A stretch of 64,000 nt of DNA from Owenia fusiformis (Eukaryota; Annelida; Polychaeta; Sabellida; Oweniidae), in assembly GCA_903813345.2 (NCBI GenBank), contig CAIIXF020000011.1:3248571-3312570 (forward strand). The letters are read 5' to 3'. The first letter of the stretch is position 1; the number at the start of each line of letters is the position of its first letter. The position numbers and the translations under genes were made by a program. The notes under the pieces were generated by a model. That model was not told the DNA's origin, made no database searches, and was given only the letters and a program-made list of their open reading frames with translations. Of the stretch, positions 11,694 to 23,392 are shown piece by piece.

Positions 11694-11767
11694 AAGTCAA
11701 TTATTTTGCAGGGGTGGCATGATACACAGATTTTAATTTTGTATATAGTGAATTCCCAGTGATTGAT

Positions 11768-12140
11768 TTCAGTACAGTAAAACTGTCATAGTGAACACCT
11801 CTTTAGTGAAGATCTGTGCCCAGTGACATGCCTCTACTCTATTGAACACCTGTGTATATTATAGTGAACACCGATTCCGTCCCAGCCAGTGAGTTCAGTA
11901 CAGTAAAAATATCCTAATGAACACCTCCCTTTAGTGAAGATCTGTGCCCAGTGAAAACATGCGTCTACTCTATTGAACACCTGTGTATAGTGAACACCAA
12001 TTTCCAGTACAGTAAAACTGTCATAATGAACATCTCTTTAGTGAAATACTGTGCCCAGCGAACATATGAGTATACTCTATTGAACACCTGTGTGTAAGCA
12101 AACACCAATTCCCAGCCAGTGATTTCAGTAACTTTTAGAG
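11768..12140. repeat. About 123-bp tandem repeat, three copies
   Basis: ACAGTAAAACTGTCATAGTG, GTGAAGATCTGTGCCCAG and CTCTATTGAACACCTGTGT recur three times with drift. The unit shares the CAGTAAAA start and GAACACC words with the MITE next to it, so it may be an amplified part of that family. Confidence 0.75.
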
Positions 12141-12153
12141 GGGATTGTACCTA

Positions 12154-12593
12154 CAGTAAAATCTGTCTAATCCAAGGGACCAGCTCAGAGCGTTCGGATA
12201 AGGAGGTGTTCACATTTTGAGGTTTTGCATTTGCAAGAAATAGAAAGAAATTCTCAATAAATATTATAGTTCTTTTGACTACTTAGCTTTGGCATTAGAG
12301 TGACATGAAAATCTGATTCAAATGAATTTAGTCATCCTAGAAAGCCCCACCATGAGTGAGATCGTTCAAGTTTTTTTCAAATATTTGATCAATTTATGGA
12401 ACATGTGATATTTTATGTGTTCAGATTAGATAGGTTAATTTTCAAACATGACTGTTCACTGTCAAAATTGGGAGATGTTCATATTTCAAGTTTTTTAAAC
12501 ATTTGAGTCAATGGGAGAAAAAACGGGACCAAAAAATGTTCAAATTGGGAGGTGTTCGGATTAGCCAAGTGTTCAGATATACAGGTTTTACTG
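12154..12593. mobile_element. Pogo/Tigger-like MITE with TA flanks
   Basis: The termini are CAGTAAAATCTGT and, in reverse complement, CAGTAAAACCTGT, each next to TA. The interior repeats GGTGTTC and CGGATTAG/CGGATAAG words near both ends. CAGTA termini with TA duplication suit the pogo/Tigger branch of Tc1/mariner. No transposase remains. Confidence 0.7.
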
Positions 12594-12668
12594 TACTACA
12601 ATTGTTTTCAATCTTTTGGAGGAAAGTGTACATCATTCCAGAGAAATGACAGATGCATTGTATATACA

Positions 12669-12725
12669 GTGATCGCCTACTATTAAAAGTGCGTGATCAA
12701 AGACTCGACAAGATGCGCAAAATTC
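12669..12725 (+). repeat. 57-bp perfect inverted repeat, left arm
   Basis: GTGATCGCCTACTATTAAAA through GCGCAAAATTC is an exact reverse complement of 14690-14746. The arms are about 2 kb apart, inside the 4-kb transposon. They could be the termini of an older nested element. Confidence 0.85.
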
Positions 12726-14689
12726 AAATATTTTGTAACGGTTACTTTTAAAAGATTTATTTGTGTTTATATTACAGGCTACTGGTAATTCAATTAGGTT
12801 TTGTAGGCACAAGAACACCCATATGCTTTGAGAAATATATATTAGTTTGACCATTTTTCGTATATGTTATTGATTTTACAATTTAAAGATATGAATGCGA
12901 TACAATATGTGTTATTTTATTTAAAAAGCTTGAAAATATCAAAAACAATAGAACATTTTTACCTCTTTAATTTTTTATACTTAGGTAGGGTCTTGGACTT
13001 CCATTTGACCATGATGAAATTCACGTTTCCCCTTCAATAACATGGAATAAATATTTTAACACAGAAACGAATGGATCAGCCAATAGCGTGAGTTTCAGCA
13101 AACCATACACCCATATCTATATGCTTTTCAAGAGAAGAAAATGGGGATCTCGCAAAATGTATGTCCAAACTGATTCAGTCAATTAAATGGTCACTGTGTG
13201 TGTGTCCATTTTGTTTTTCTGCCTAGATTTGAATACATTACCATTAAATGATATATACACTGAACCTCTAGAACCTGCTAAGTGAAACACCTCTTGAAGC
13301 GTAACACCTTACAAGTGGAACCGTTTTTTAAGTTCCATTTTAGTCCATTTATTTTACGCCTCTGATCCCAAGGTATGAGAACTATACACCTTGGCATCCA
13401 AGATGATTGTCGAATTGTAATGTAATTGTAATTGTAATAAAATATAAAATCTGAATTGTACATTATCTATTTCATTGGGGAGTTAAATCATTCTTTTGCA
13501 GCAAGGTATCAATAAGTAATGTAATGACGTAATAACCTTCAGTAGATGCCAGTAGTCAGTTCCCAGTTTCACCACGAGGTGGCTAACTTGGGTCATATAT
13601 AAATGACAGGTATAAGGGAAAACTCCTCTAAGGTAGTCAATATTCAGTAGATTTATTGATCAATTTTCAACTAAGGTCTATAAGTGATTAGCTTGAGAAT
13701 TTTAGAATTGTATGTAATCGAATGCAAAATAAACGACCAGTGAGCGTTTTTAGAGAAACTCTACAAAATGTGAAATAAATACCATGCTATTATCTCTAAT
13801 GACAGAGTTATGTGGATCGATGGGACCGAGTAAAAGTTCCAGTTTAGGCTTTGCTCAGAGGGGTATCATCTCAGATTAACTGGTGGACACTATTGGAGAA
13901 TGAGAGTCTATTGTAATTTCAGAATCATTTATTGTCATTTCATTACTAATTGATATTCTCGTTCTATTGCAATTTCATTGGTAATTTTATTTGATTTTTT
14001 AGCAGTTGTTGAATCAGAGATTCTGGATGATTTCATTCGATTATTGTCAATCACTGAAATTGTCATGAATTCATCACTTTCTACAAGTATGTGTTTATTT
14101 ATTGATTTCACTTCATTTGGTATTATTCCAGAGAAATTTCTTGTTATCATTCTAGATTTGCCTCTATTTTCAGTAATCTTTCTCATCTTCATCTCTTCTT
14201 CTTCATGATGTTCTACAAGGTGGTTTATAATGATTTGAAATTTAGGAGTTCGTAATGAAGGACAGTTAAATCATGTAAACCCAACCACTCTGAAATGCAA
14301 AGAACATATCATTAGAATCCACATGGTAAAATCACCCACTTGGCTGATCATAAATTGTTTTCATAACATCCTTCTTACTCGATACTGAAGGGGAGTTGGA
14401 ACGTCTGATATGCATGTAATGTTAAGTATTATGTATGTTGGTTTTGTGGTTTTGGTAATCTAAAAACAGAAAATTTGGTGAAATACTGTATACATTTTCA
14501 TTCGGCGGTTTTTTTTATTTTGCTTCATTTATTAACTCAGTTCAGGTATTTCGGTTGAACCAATCACCGAATCCTGTTACCAAATGAATCTTGAGTCTCT
14601 TATACAGCATATGGAATACCATCTGTAGGTAAAATGTCATTAAGGTGGTAAAGAAAAGAGAAACAAACATACCTTTCCTCCGACATTTC
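12726..14689. other. Interior of the 4-kb transposon, no recognisable gene
   Basis: Several overlapping frames of 60-85 codons exist on both strands (notably 13935-14208). None shows a known domain or a convincing bias. I see no transposase and no clear captured host exon. Confidence 0.5.
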
Positions 14690-14746
14690 GAATTTTGCGC
14701 ATCTTGTCGAGTCTTTGATCACGCACTTTTAATAGTAGGCGATCAC
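14690..14746 (-). repeat. 57-bp perfect inverted repeat, right arm
   Basis: This is the partner of 12669-12725. It reads GAATTTTGCGCATCTTGTCG into GATCAC. Confidence 0.85.
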
Positions 14747-15230
14747 TATACATACAGTGAGGTGACACACTGTTATGGGAACTGGTCATATCAGATGTTC
14801 CCACGCTTTTCATCCAGAAGAGGTCATTTCCCAGGATTATAGATGAACCCTTGGCCAATCAATGATATAGTTTACATAAGAGAAGTATGACTGTATGAAT
14901 TCTGGGATATTCCTGTTTTGTTGAGACAGGTGAGAATAAAATTAACCCTTTGCAAATTTGATCAATACTGCCTCCAATCATCCAATACTTGGCTCAGTTA
15001 AAATAGTTGATTTATATTTGAATTCGATAATAACATTTAAAAATTAAATGTGTAGTAGTAATACTTTAGTACCTCTTATTAATTAATGTATAATATTACA
15101 ACATACATAATGATGTAGTCAATTTGTTTCATAAAAATCTAAAAGTAAAATTCATAATTTAAATTTACCCTCTGGGAGCCCGAAAATTTTAGAAAATGCA
15201 TTTTCTTGGTGATGTATTTTCTAAACTACC

Positions 15231-15590
15231 AGAATACAGGAAGGACAGAAATGGGGCGATAATTTGCAAATAATTTGTCATTATCTTTTTTATAAATTGG
15301 AATGACTTTGGCGGCTTTTAAATGATCTGGAAATATACCATTGCTAAACGATAGATTAAATATATGCAAAAGGGGCTGTAAGAGTGTGTTACCACACTCC
15401 TTTATGACAAATGGCTTAAAGTCATCAAGACCAGCAGCTGAATTTTTCAGATTATTTATTTCAGTTTGGATTTCATCATGAGATATTGGATTAAGAAATA
15501 GAGTAGATTCTGTTTGACCTAAGTTCTGCATGAAATCAAGTGGGTTCTTTTTTGATTTGGGGATTTTTGAAGCAAGATTCTCACCTACAG
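15231..15590 (-). mobile_element. Same LINE, upstream reverse transcriptase part
   Basis: The minus-strand frame reads ENLASKIPKS, then NPISHDEI, AAGLDDF, AKVIPIYKK and NYRPISVLP, which are the finger-side segments that precede the QFGFR motif in non-LTR reverse transcriptases. It ends exactly where the protein at 11152 begins, across the inserted transposon. Upstream of about 15585 the frame closes, so the LINE is 5'-truncated near here. Confidence 0.88.
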
Positions 15591-15699
15591 TTTACAACTG
15601 CGGATCACCATGATTACGGTTGATGTTTAGGAATTGTTTTAGAATTCATGAAATACAATATTTACTTCTGTATAGCCACGTTTAGGCCTTAGTTTAGGC

Positions 15700-16571
15700 A
15701 ACATTATTTTCAAACAAACGGGCCTTATATTGCCGAAAAGATCTGTGCAAAAGTGTTTCAAGAGCCTAAAAGAAGACCGTTTTCCAGAGTATGCCCTAAC
15801 CCCCTTGCCAATGTCTAAGTCCGCCCCTGTGAACTACCTTGATAATGTCCCCTTGTCACTCCCCCCCCCCCTCCAGTTCAACCAATTATTTAAACCATGC
15901 TGCCTATATTAACATTACCATATAATCAAAACTGGTATCCGTTTGAGTTTTCTAACCCTGCTATGAAGGATGTAACAAAAGTATCTAGAATGGTATATTA
16001 CACTTTTTTCTGAATGTTGATATCCAAAAAAACATATCTTTGGTTTATCAACACATACCGGACACAATATAACGAGTATACACATAGCAACATAGATAAG
16101 AGAATTGGGGAAAATTACAATCCCGTTGATCAAATTATTAAGATTTAATCTCCGGCTGAGGTGTAATCGAAGTGTTGATACACATAATTAGCAATTAGAA
16201 ATGCTTTAATGATTTAGTTAGATTAAAGTTTTCAATTGCCTTTGAAACAACATCTTATATCAAAAGAATGGATATTGAGAGTATGGATGGATTCATATTC
16301 ATATCAAACATTCATATATATTTTACAGTGGAATTCCTTCAATAAATGCAACATATTTACCAATTTGGATTTAATTTCCTGCATAATGATAAAATGTTAA
16401 TGATATAGTTTTTGATAAAACCCCAGGGCCGTAGCCAGCTTTCAGTCGATAACCAATAAAGAAAGAAGAAGAAAGGACCTTTGAATGCCTTGTACTCGAA
16501 ACCCCCCCCCCACTGAAAACCGAATTATTTTGACGATCGCACCCCCTGACTGAAAGCTGGCTACGCCCCTG
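15700..16571 (-). mobile_element. Minisatellite-bearing element, left copy, inner part
   Basis: This is the reverse complement of about 21480-22290. Matching blocks include GGCCTTATATTGCCG, CTTGATAATGTCCCCTTGTC, a poly-C run, CATATAATCAAAACTGG and ATTCCTTCAATAAATGCAAC. With 7691-9260 it rebuilds the order found uninterrupted in the right copy, so the LINE inserted between them. The outer end carries GTAGCCAGCTTTCAGTC (16433-16449) and its inverse GACTGAAAGCTGGCTACG (about 16549-16566), giving a small inverted-repeat terminal module. Confidence 0.8.
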
Positions 16572-17440
16572 TAACATGTATTCAATTGATACAGCTATAA
16601 AATAAAAGAAGACATGACTGTTTTGGCATTTTGAAAATAATACATTTGTTTCCTTTCACTTTATGATGTGTCCTTTTTCAGCGTTTGGTGGTTAGTGTTT
16701 TGCTAGGAATGGATTGAATCAGGGTTTAATTTTGCAAGGGAATCTCGAAACAAGCGCTAAATTGTGTATAAGCACAATTACCTTTATTTTACAACAAAGA
16801 GTATATTCATTGGGCGGGGGTTGAATAATGTGTTTTATCAGAGAGTTTGTTCCAAATATTGAGTTTGGTTTAAAGAGAAATATCCCGGGAGAAGTATGAG
16901 GGTCCCGGTATCATTTTCAATGACAATGGATTATTCTTTAAGAGCTTTTATTTTATAATCCAGATAACCCGAACTTGTGATTAAACTAATGATCAAAGGA
17001 TGGCTTTTTGCATCATTGTTAAATCGGGTATAAGTTTGACAATACCCATGTTTGGGTAATTCATTCTAACCAAATCTGTAATCTGTTCAATTCTATAAAA
17101 CAATTATATTTTCAAAATGCTGCCAAGATATATAACTACATGTATGTAATAACATGTATGAACTCCAGGCTATCAGAGAGTTCCAAAAATAATAATCCCA
17201 TCAAATAACCTGATCAATAGAATTAGGATTTAATCCCTTACATGCAATCATCAGTGTTGATAAATATGATGTGTAATCAGAAAGAAGGAATCTGTTTTTA
17301 GATTAATGATCGAGTGTCTTGTGTATGTATAGCTTTATTGCCCTAATTTAATTAGGAGATACATATTATTTATATGCAATTACATCAAATATAATAAAAT
17401 TAACATATGGACAGACAACCTATTTACAAGATGTTTGTAT
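16572..17440. other. Spacer with a possible diverged third element fragment
   Basis: Around 17190-17290 the words GATCAATAGAATTAGGATTTAATC and GTGTTGATAAA resemble the inner part of the minisatellite element (16130-16185). The rest, including a (TA)n/(TG)n run at about 17442-17462, shows no gene. Confidence 0.4.
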
Positions 17441-18019
17441 ATAATATATATATATATGTGTGTCTCAGAGTCAGACAGTGTTATCTATTTTCACAGCTCT
17501 GAGATTATAGTTGATTTTGACTAATTCTGCAACATGTTTCAACTTCAACATAGTATGTTGATCATTTGTATCATTAATGCCAAGGATTGTGTCACAATCA
17601 AATCTCACTTTCAGTTCAGTGCAGAATTTGGCCAGTTTCTCTCTGGCTGGAATGTAGCATTCAGCTTTACAGTAGAATAAGAAATGTTCTACTGTTTCTG
17701 TCTCATATGAGTCACACATTGTACATAATTTGGATTTGTTATCTCCTCCACGATATTTACTATTGAGCATATGTTCCCCAGTTAACAGTTTGAACTTTAT
17801 AATACAATTACAAATTGCTGTGCCACACACCACCAACTATTAGGTTTCAGTGTATTAAAGTTCAATTTACGAAAGTGATTTAAACCACTGTACATAAGGC
17901 TTTTTGTATATGTTCTCTGGAGTTGAACATCTGTGACTTTTGACAGAACCATCCGTTTCCATGCATATTTACTAATATCAGAGTTGCCATATAAAATGTC
18001 ATGCACATCGACCCTTAGG
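17441..18019 (-). mobile_element. Second LINE, 3' part with C-terminal zinc knuckle
   Basis: The minus-strand frames read HDILYGNSDISKYAWKR, then a reverse transcriptase C-terminal knuckle CTMC...EHFLFYC (C-x2-C-x8-H-x4-C), typical of L1-like and related LINE proteins. The coding is split between two frames near 17800-17840, so it is decayed. It continues across the MITE at 18020-18466. Confidence 0.8.
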
Positions 18020-18466
18020 CAGGCCTGTCAACTGTCCCGCAATTTGCGTATTTGTCACGCATTTGCTGAAGAATTCGAAGTCACGCCAGTTATTTTTGCG
18101 TGACAGAAAATGTCACGCAAATACGCATTTTACCTGGTAATTGTCAAGCAAAAATATTTCTGTAGAAAATTTTCTAAAAAAGATCGTCTACACAGCAAAA
18201 ATACGAACGACGTCACGCATTCCGTTCGAAATTTTTCGTACCTACCCCCCCCCCCCCCCCCGTTGATGGATGTTTGAAATGCGAGCGTAGCGAGTGCGAA
18301 AAATTTGAGGTGTTCAAAATTTGGCAAGATCTAATAAAATTTAAACCAAGGTGTTCAAAATTTGTATCAAGGTGTTCCGATTTGGACCAAGGTGTCCACA
18401 TTTTGAGGGGAGGTGTTCAACATTTCCAAGTCACTCATGTTAGGTGTTCCCAAGTTGACAGGCCTG
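18020..18466. mobile_element. hAT-like MITE with CAGGCCTGTCAACT termini, inserted in the second LINE
   Basis: The left end is CAGGCCTGTCAACT and the right end is its reverse complement (AGTTGACAGGCCTG, with one extra T-rich variant inside). CCTTAGGC flanks both sides (18013-18020 and 18467-18474), with one base ambiguous between duplication and terminus. An 8-bp duplication with CAGG termini suits hAT. It contains a poly-C run (about 18246-18261) and GGTGTTC words. Confidence 0.85.
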
Positions 18467-19020
18467 CCTTAGGCCATATGTCTCTACAGGCTGATATTGG
18501 AGTAAGCCCCCCACATCGATTACCTATTGCTAGTTGGCAGTAATACTGCCTCAAACCTTTATTGCAACGTTCATCTACATAATTAGTGATACATTTATTT
18601 GTAGAAAGAGGTATTCCCAGATGAGTTAGGGACTCTGATCTTGATATTTGTACACCTCCAATTTTTAATCGTTGTGCAGCACCCAGCTTTATTTTTTCAT
18701 TAAATACCAAGTATGAACATTTTTTAGGATGAATGCTATATCGCCATTTGTAACTATGTCTAGTGAAGGTGTTAAGCAGGGTTTGCATTCAAAAGAATTC
18801 GAGATTATACATGTATCATCTGCATAGCTTGGACATACACAATTAATATGGCCTATAGAAGCACCAATATTAAGGTTAGACATTTCAACAATGAGATCTG
18901 CCATATATAACTGATAGAAAATCATGGAGAGCACCCCACCTTGATGGACCCCCTGCAGAATAGGGAACAGGTCTGAACACGTACCAGCTACCATTACTGA
19001 GCACATGTCTTGGTACCTTG
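18467..19020 (-). mobile_element. Second LINE, reverse transcriptase core, frameshifted
   Basis: On the minus strand one frame holds GVHQGGVLS (motif B) and SYADDTCIIS (motif C). The reading then shifts near 18790 to YSIHPKKCSYLVF, LKIGGVQ and HLGIPLS, the palm/thumb boundary. Motif A lies outside the recognisable part, so the copy is 5'-truncated and inactive. Confidence 0.85.
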
Positions 19021-19765
19021 ATTCGAAGCTCCTTTGACCTTATAATTTTCCAGTGGTTTTAAAGTTCAGTACATATACCGTTGTTCTTAGACTTTCTCAT
19101 TTCTTTTTTACTTTTCACGATTTTTACATGACTTTTACCCGAACATGATGATCTATCATCCAATTAAAAAAATAAGGTAGAAGTTAAGATCGATTATCAA
19201 CCGTCCCTAGTGGAAATTTTCATTTGCCATACATACAATTCCTCGGAATTTTAACTTCGTTCATGTATGGGGGCTTATTAGATGTCTGAAGGGTCTATTT
19301 TCAATTTTCTAAATGCCCTGGGCGCTAATTACAGAGAATAAGATATTCCAATTATTTGGGATTGTACGACTTTTCTGAATGATTACGCTACACATATACA
19401 CGCATATCATGATATGTGAGCCTGAAACTATTATTTGAATATATTTTAAGATAAGTTCCTAATGGTAAATCTTGTTTGTTCCGTCTACATTTATGGCAAG
19501 GTCGCATACAGGACCATAGATATCTCTTTGTTTTCAACATTTTGATAGCGATTCTTTAACATTTTGGATCATAAAGACTAATCAAGGATAAAGACGCTTT
19601 ACCCCCCCCCCAATCATTTTCAATATGTACATGTAAGTAACATGTAAGTATAAACATAATGAGACAGAGTAACCCGGGCAGAAAAACTACTCGCATTATT
19701 ATGTACCCCGAGTTAGATCCTAGAAGTAGCGAATAATGTAAATTGATTAATACACTGTATAGGCA
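19021..19765. other. Spacer, no gene seen
   Basis: AT-rich, with a short poly-C run near 19605. No domain-bearing frame or clear repeat is visible. Confidence 0.5.
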
Positions 19766-19855
19766 GGGGAGTAGCAAGCTTTCAGTCTGTGGTGCTCTTT
19801 TCTTCCTCTATCTCATGGCGATCGCACACCGCTCACCCTAGCTACGCCTATGCAT
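19766..19855. repeat. GTAGC...CTTTCAGTC terminal-module fragment
   Basis: CAGGGGAGTAGCAAGCTTTC followed by AGTC, and GCTACGCCTATG about 80 bp on, match the terminal module at 16427-16571. It is probably a degraded solo copy of the hAT-like CAGGGGCGTAGCCAG repeat. Confidence 0.5.
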
Positions 19856-20454
19856 CTATTGAATGTCCATTTTAAAATTCTATATGGACATGGTTATTTT
19901 TACTATTGGACTGTTTTGGATGTCACAGTGCCTCCCATCCATACCCCCCCCCCCGCTAATTACAGGTATACACTTTTTACTCATAACATCTTCCTGTTTC
20001 ACCTGAAACATGGTCTGATATTATGAGGCATGTTCTGTGATCTGAGCACATCAGAGAGAAGAGTTACAACTGTCAATAAGTGTGAAAGTTATCATGTAAT
20101 AATTTACCTAATGTCAATACATTACATACATGTAATAGACATGTATTGCATTTAACAGCAGATATTAGCACCGGCACATGTACAACAGTTTTATGACCCC
20201 ACTCTAATCATAGCATCTTTCTGTTTCTCCTGAAACATCTCAGGGCTGAGAAGAAATGAGATGTCATGCTTTATCATGATGTTATGACCCCGATTAGATG
20301 AAATATTAGCTGGGATGAAAGATCAAAATCCTCAATTTTGGACTCTCCTAGATCACCAAAAATCGGTTATGCGCAAACAAATTCATAACTCCCTCAAAAC
20401 ACACACTATCAACACCAAAAATACCTCACAATAAAGGATGAAAGAAAAACAACA

Positions 20455-21432
20455 CAACCAAACCAGACTTAAACAATAAACCACACACAGACACAATCAA
20501 CTAATATGCATACACCCTCCCAATACAACACAAATATGGGAAAATCAAAATATCTGAAATACGGACCATTAAACCCCACATTCAAGTTAATATCTCAACA
20601 ACAAGATATGATACCAACATAATACACACACCAACAGGAAGCAAAAACATTAAGCAAGCAGCCTGAATCAACAGAAAAACGATTTACCGACCATAGATCC
20701 ACCCTAAACACCACCAAACCTAAACCAACTTCACAAATCGAAAATACCGCAAAATGCCGAAAACACCAAAACACGTCCAAACACGGAAAAGTTAACAACC
20801 CTTCTAATACACACAATATGAACATTACATATACTTGGCCATGAAGCTATCACAATGAACTAAACAACCAAATTAAATTTCAACATCGAACTGACCATAC
20901 CATGATGCAATCAACCAATACGCATACATCCTCCCGATAAAACACAAATATGAGAAAATCAAATATTTGAAATACGGGCCATCAAACCCTACATTCAAGT
21001 TAATATCTCAACAACAAGATATGCCACGAACATAATGCACACACCAACGGAAAACTAAAACATTAAACAAACCACCTGAACCATCAAAAGACAATTTACC
21101 TACTATAGACCCGTGCTAGTCACCACCAAACTCAAACCAACTCAACAAATCGAAAATACCGCAAAATGACGAAAACACAAAAACGCGACTAAACACGAAA
21201 AAATCAACAACTCTTCTAATACACACAATATGAACATAACATATACCTGACTATGAAGCTGAAACAATGAACAAAACAACCAGATACAATTTCAACATTG
21301 AACTGACCATACCCCGATGTAATTAACCAATACACATACACCCTCACGATAAAACACAAATAAGGGAAAATCAAAATATTTAAAATACGGGCCATTAAAC
21401 CTTACATTCAAGTTAATATCTCAACAACAAGA
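20455..21432. repeat. About 412-bp tandem repeat, 2.3 copies, very poor in G
   Basis: GCATACACCCTCCC, AACATTCAAGTTAATATCTC, AAATCGAAAATACCGCAAAA and CTTCTAATACACACAATATG recur at spacings of about 410-414 bp. The + strand is A/C-rich with very little G over nearly 1 kb, a strong strand asymmetry. No ORF is credible. Confidence 0.85.
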
Positions 21433-22734
21433 CAATTTTTGTAAAAATTCAAAACAAATCTTTTTGCCTCACTTGTCATGATTACACCCCCCCCCCGACT
21501 AAAAGTCATGTTGGCTCCGGCCCGGGGGTTCTATTGAAAACTATATCATCAACGTTTTATCATTATGCAGAAAGTCCAATATGAAATCTAAATCAGGTAA
21601 ATATGTTGCATTTATTGAAGGAATTATAATACACTGTAAACTATAATGTTTGATATGAATATGAATACATCCATACAACCATATTCTCAAAATCCATTCT
21701 TTTGAAATAAGATGTTACAACAAAGGCAATTGAAAACTTTGAACCTGGGAATCTAAACTACAGTGGTAATTAACTTTCTGATTGCTAATTATGTGTATCA
21801 ACTCTTTGATTGCCCCTCAGTTGGAGATTAAATCTTAAAATTTGATCAAAGGGATTATAATTTTCCCCGTTTCTCTTATCTATGTTACAATGTGTATATT
21901 CGTTATTGTGTCACCGGAATGTTTTGATAAACAAAAACAAAATGTTTTTTGGACATCAACATTAGACAAAAGTTCAATATACCATTCTAGATACATTGTA
22001 TATTTGTTAAATCCTTCATACCAGTGTTAGAAGCTCAAACGGACGCCAGTTTTGATTATATGGTAATGTTAATATATTCAGCATGGTTTAAAACAATTGG
22101 TGGATTTGGAGGGGGGGGGGTGACAAGGGGACCCGGGAGGGGACATTATCAAGGTGGTTCACGGGGCGAACTTAGGCATTGGCAAGGGGGTAGGACATAC
22201 TCTGGTGAAAACTGTCTTCTTTTTGGCTCTTGAGACACTTCTTCACAGATCTCTTCGGCAATATAAGACCCATTTGTCTGAAAATAAGGTTCTTTTTCTT
22301 GTTACTTCGAATTAACCACTTTAATTATGTGGACATACAATTTTTCGAAAATTACAAAAATGCTCACAATAAATTAATCTTAATATTGGCTTGATCAAAT
22401 ATATCTTTAAGACCCTTAGTCTTTTGAAATTTCCAAACCGTATAATACACTACCATGTTTCGCATGGGTATATTCTCATTTATATTCTAGTTTGATTTAT
22501 GTTACATTAAAAATGAATGGTATAATCGGACATGATACGGGTCACTATCACCATTGGGGAGAGGTTGATTAATAATTATATTAAGTAACGCTGGAATAAA
22601 TTGTGCTTCAAGCCCGTAGCCTGGAGAAAAAGGTTCGCTAAAGAAACATACAGCAAGTATTTTCCCAGGGGGGGGGGGGGGGGGAAATTTTCAAAAATTT
22701 CCGTGATTACATGATTCATTTTTCATACGAATCC

Positions 22735-23240
22735 TGAATGCTGGATTCATTTGTAAACTACCTTGCATATGAATCCTGCTTGAATCCTGGCTACAGGATT
22801 CATTTGTAAAGTACCTTCCATATGAATCCTGCACGAATCCTGAAAGTTGGATTCATTTGTAAACTACCTTCCATATGAATCCTGCACGAATCCTGAACGT
22901 TGGATTCATTTGTAAACTACCTTCCATATGAATCCCGCACGAATCCTGAAGATTGGATTCATTTGTAAACTACCTTCCATATGAATCCCGCACGAATCCT
23001 GAAGGTTGGATTCATTTGTAAACTACCTTCCATATGAATCCTGCACGAATCCTGAAGGTTGGATTCATTTGTAAACTACCTTCCATATGAATCCTGCACG
23101 AATCCTGAAGGTTGGATTCATTTGTAAACTACCTTCCATATGAATCCTGCACGAATCCTGAAGGTTGGATTCATTTGTAAACTACCTTCCATATGAATCC
23201 TGCACGAATCCTAGCTACAGGATTCATTTGTAAACTACTT
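22735..23240. repeat. 53-bp minisatellite inside the right element copy
   Basis: It is the reverse complement of the unit at 7790-8750, with about nine to ten copies (CTACCTTCCATATGAATCC; TGAAGGTTGGATTCATTTG). The copy number differs between the two elements, showing independent expansion or contraction. Confidence 0.9.
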
Positions 23241-23258
23241 AAACAGCGAATCCTGTAC

Positions 23259-23332
23259 GAATCCTGGAGGCAGGATTCATACAGGATTCATATGTGCATA
23301 TGAATCCTGCTTGAATCCTGCCTTCAGGATTC
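23259..23332. repeat. 74-bp near-perfect palindrome at the element end (right copy)
   Basis: GAATCCTGGAGGCAGGATTC starts the left arm, the centre is CATATGTGCATATG, and GAATCCTGCCTTCAGGATTC ends the right arm. The left copy at 7712-7785 has the same structure, with centre CATATGCGCATATG. Confidence 0.85.
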
Positions 23333-23392
23333 GGGGATTTGATTCACTTTTTTTACCTCTCCACACATAATCCCACGTGTTCTAATTAAGTT

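Larger units (their letters stand above)
11153..15230. mobile_element. 4.08-kb non-autonomous DNA transposon inserted in the LINE
   Basis: The left terminus begins GGTAGTTTAGAGAATAC, then CACCAAGAAAATGCAT and GGCTCCCAGAGGGTA. The right terminus carries the same blocks in reverse complement (TACCCTCTGGGAGCC, ATGCATTTTCTTGGTG, TATTTTCTAAACTACC). It is flanked by a perfect 9-bp direct repeat AGAATACAG (11144-11152 and 15231-15239), and removing the element brings the two LINE halves together. A 9-bp duplication suits Mutator-like elements; an 8-bp reading would suit hAT. No transposase is visible. The interior holds older repeats, listed separately. Confidence 0.85.
21475..23354 (+). mobile_element. 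Minisatellite-bearing element, right copy, contiguous
   Basis: This is the uninterrupted version of the left copy in opposite orientation. It runs from a terminal module (GACTAAAAGTCATGTTGGCTC) through GTGTATCAACTCTTTGATTG, a poly-G run (22112), GGCAATATAAGACCCATTTG, AAGCCCGTAGCC and a second poly-G run (22667). Then come the 53-bp array (22735-23240), the 74-bp palindrome (23259-23332) and the shared end GATTTGATTCACTTTTTTT. No ORF of note. Confidence 0.85.

Noticed and set aside
13935-14208. Overlapping ORFs on both strands inside the 4-kb transposon
   Set aside because: No domain or initiation signal; an AT-rich sequence readable on both strands is expected to give such frames.
11153-15230. 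Captured host gene inside the transposon (Pack-MULE style)
   Set aside because: Only repeats and unconvincing frames were found, with no recognisable exon.
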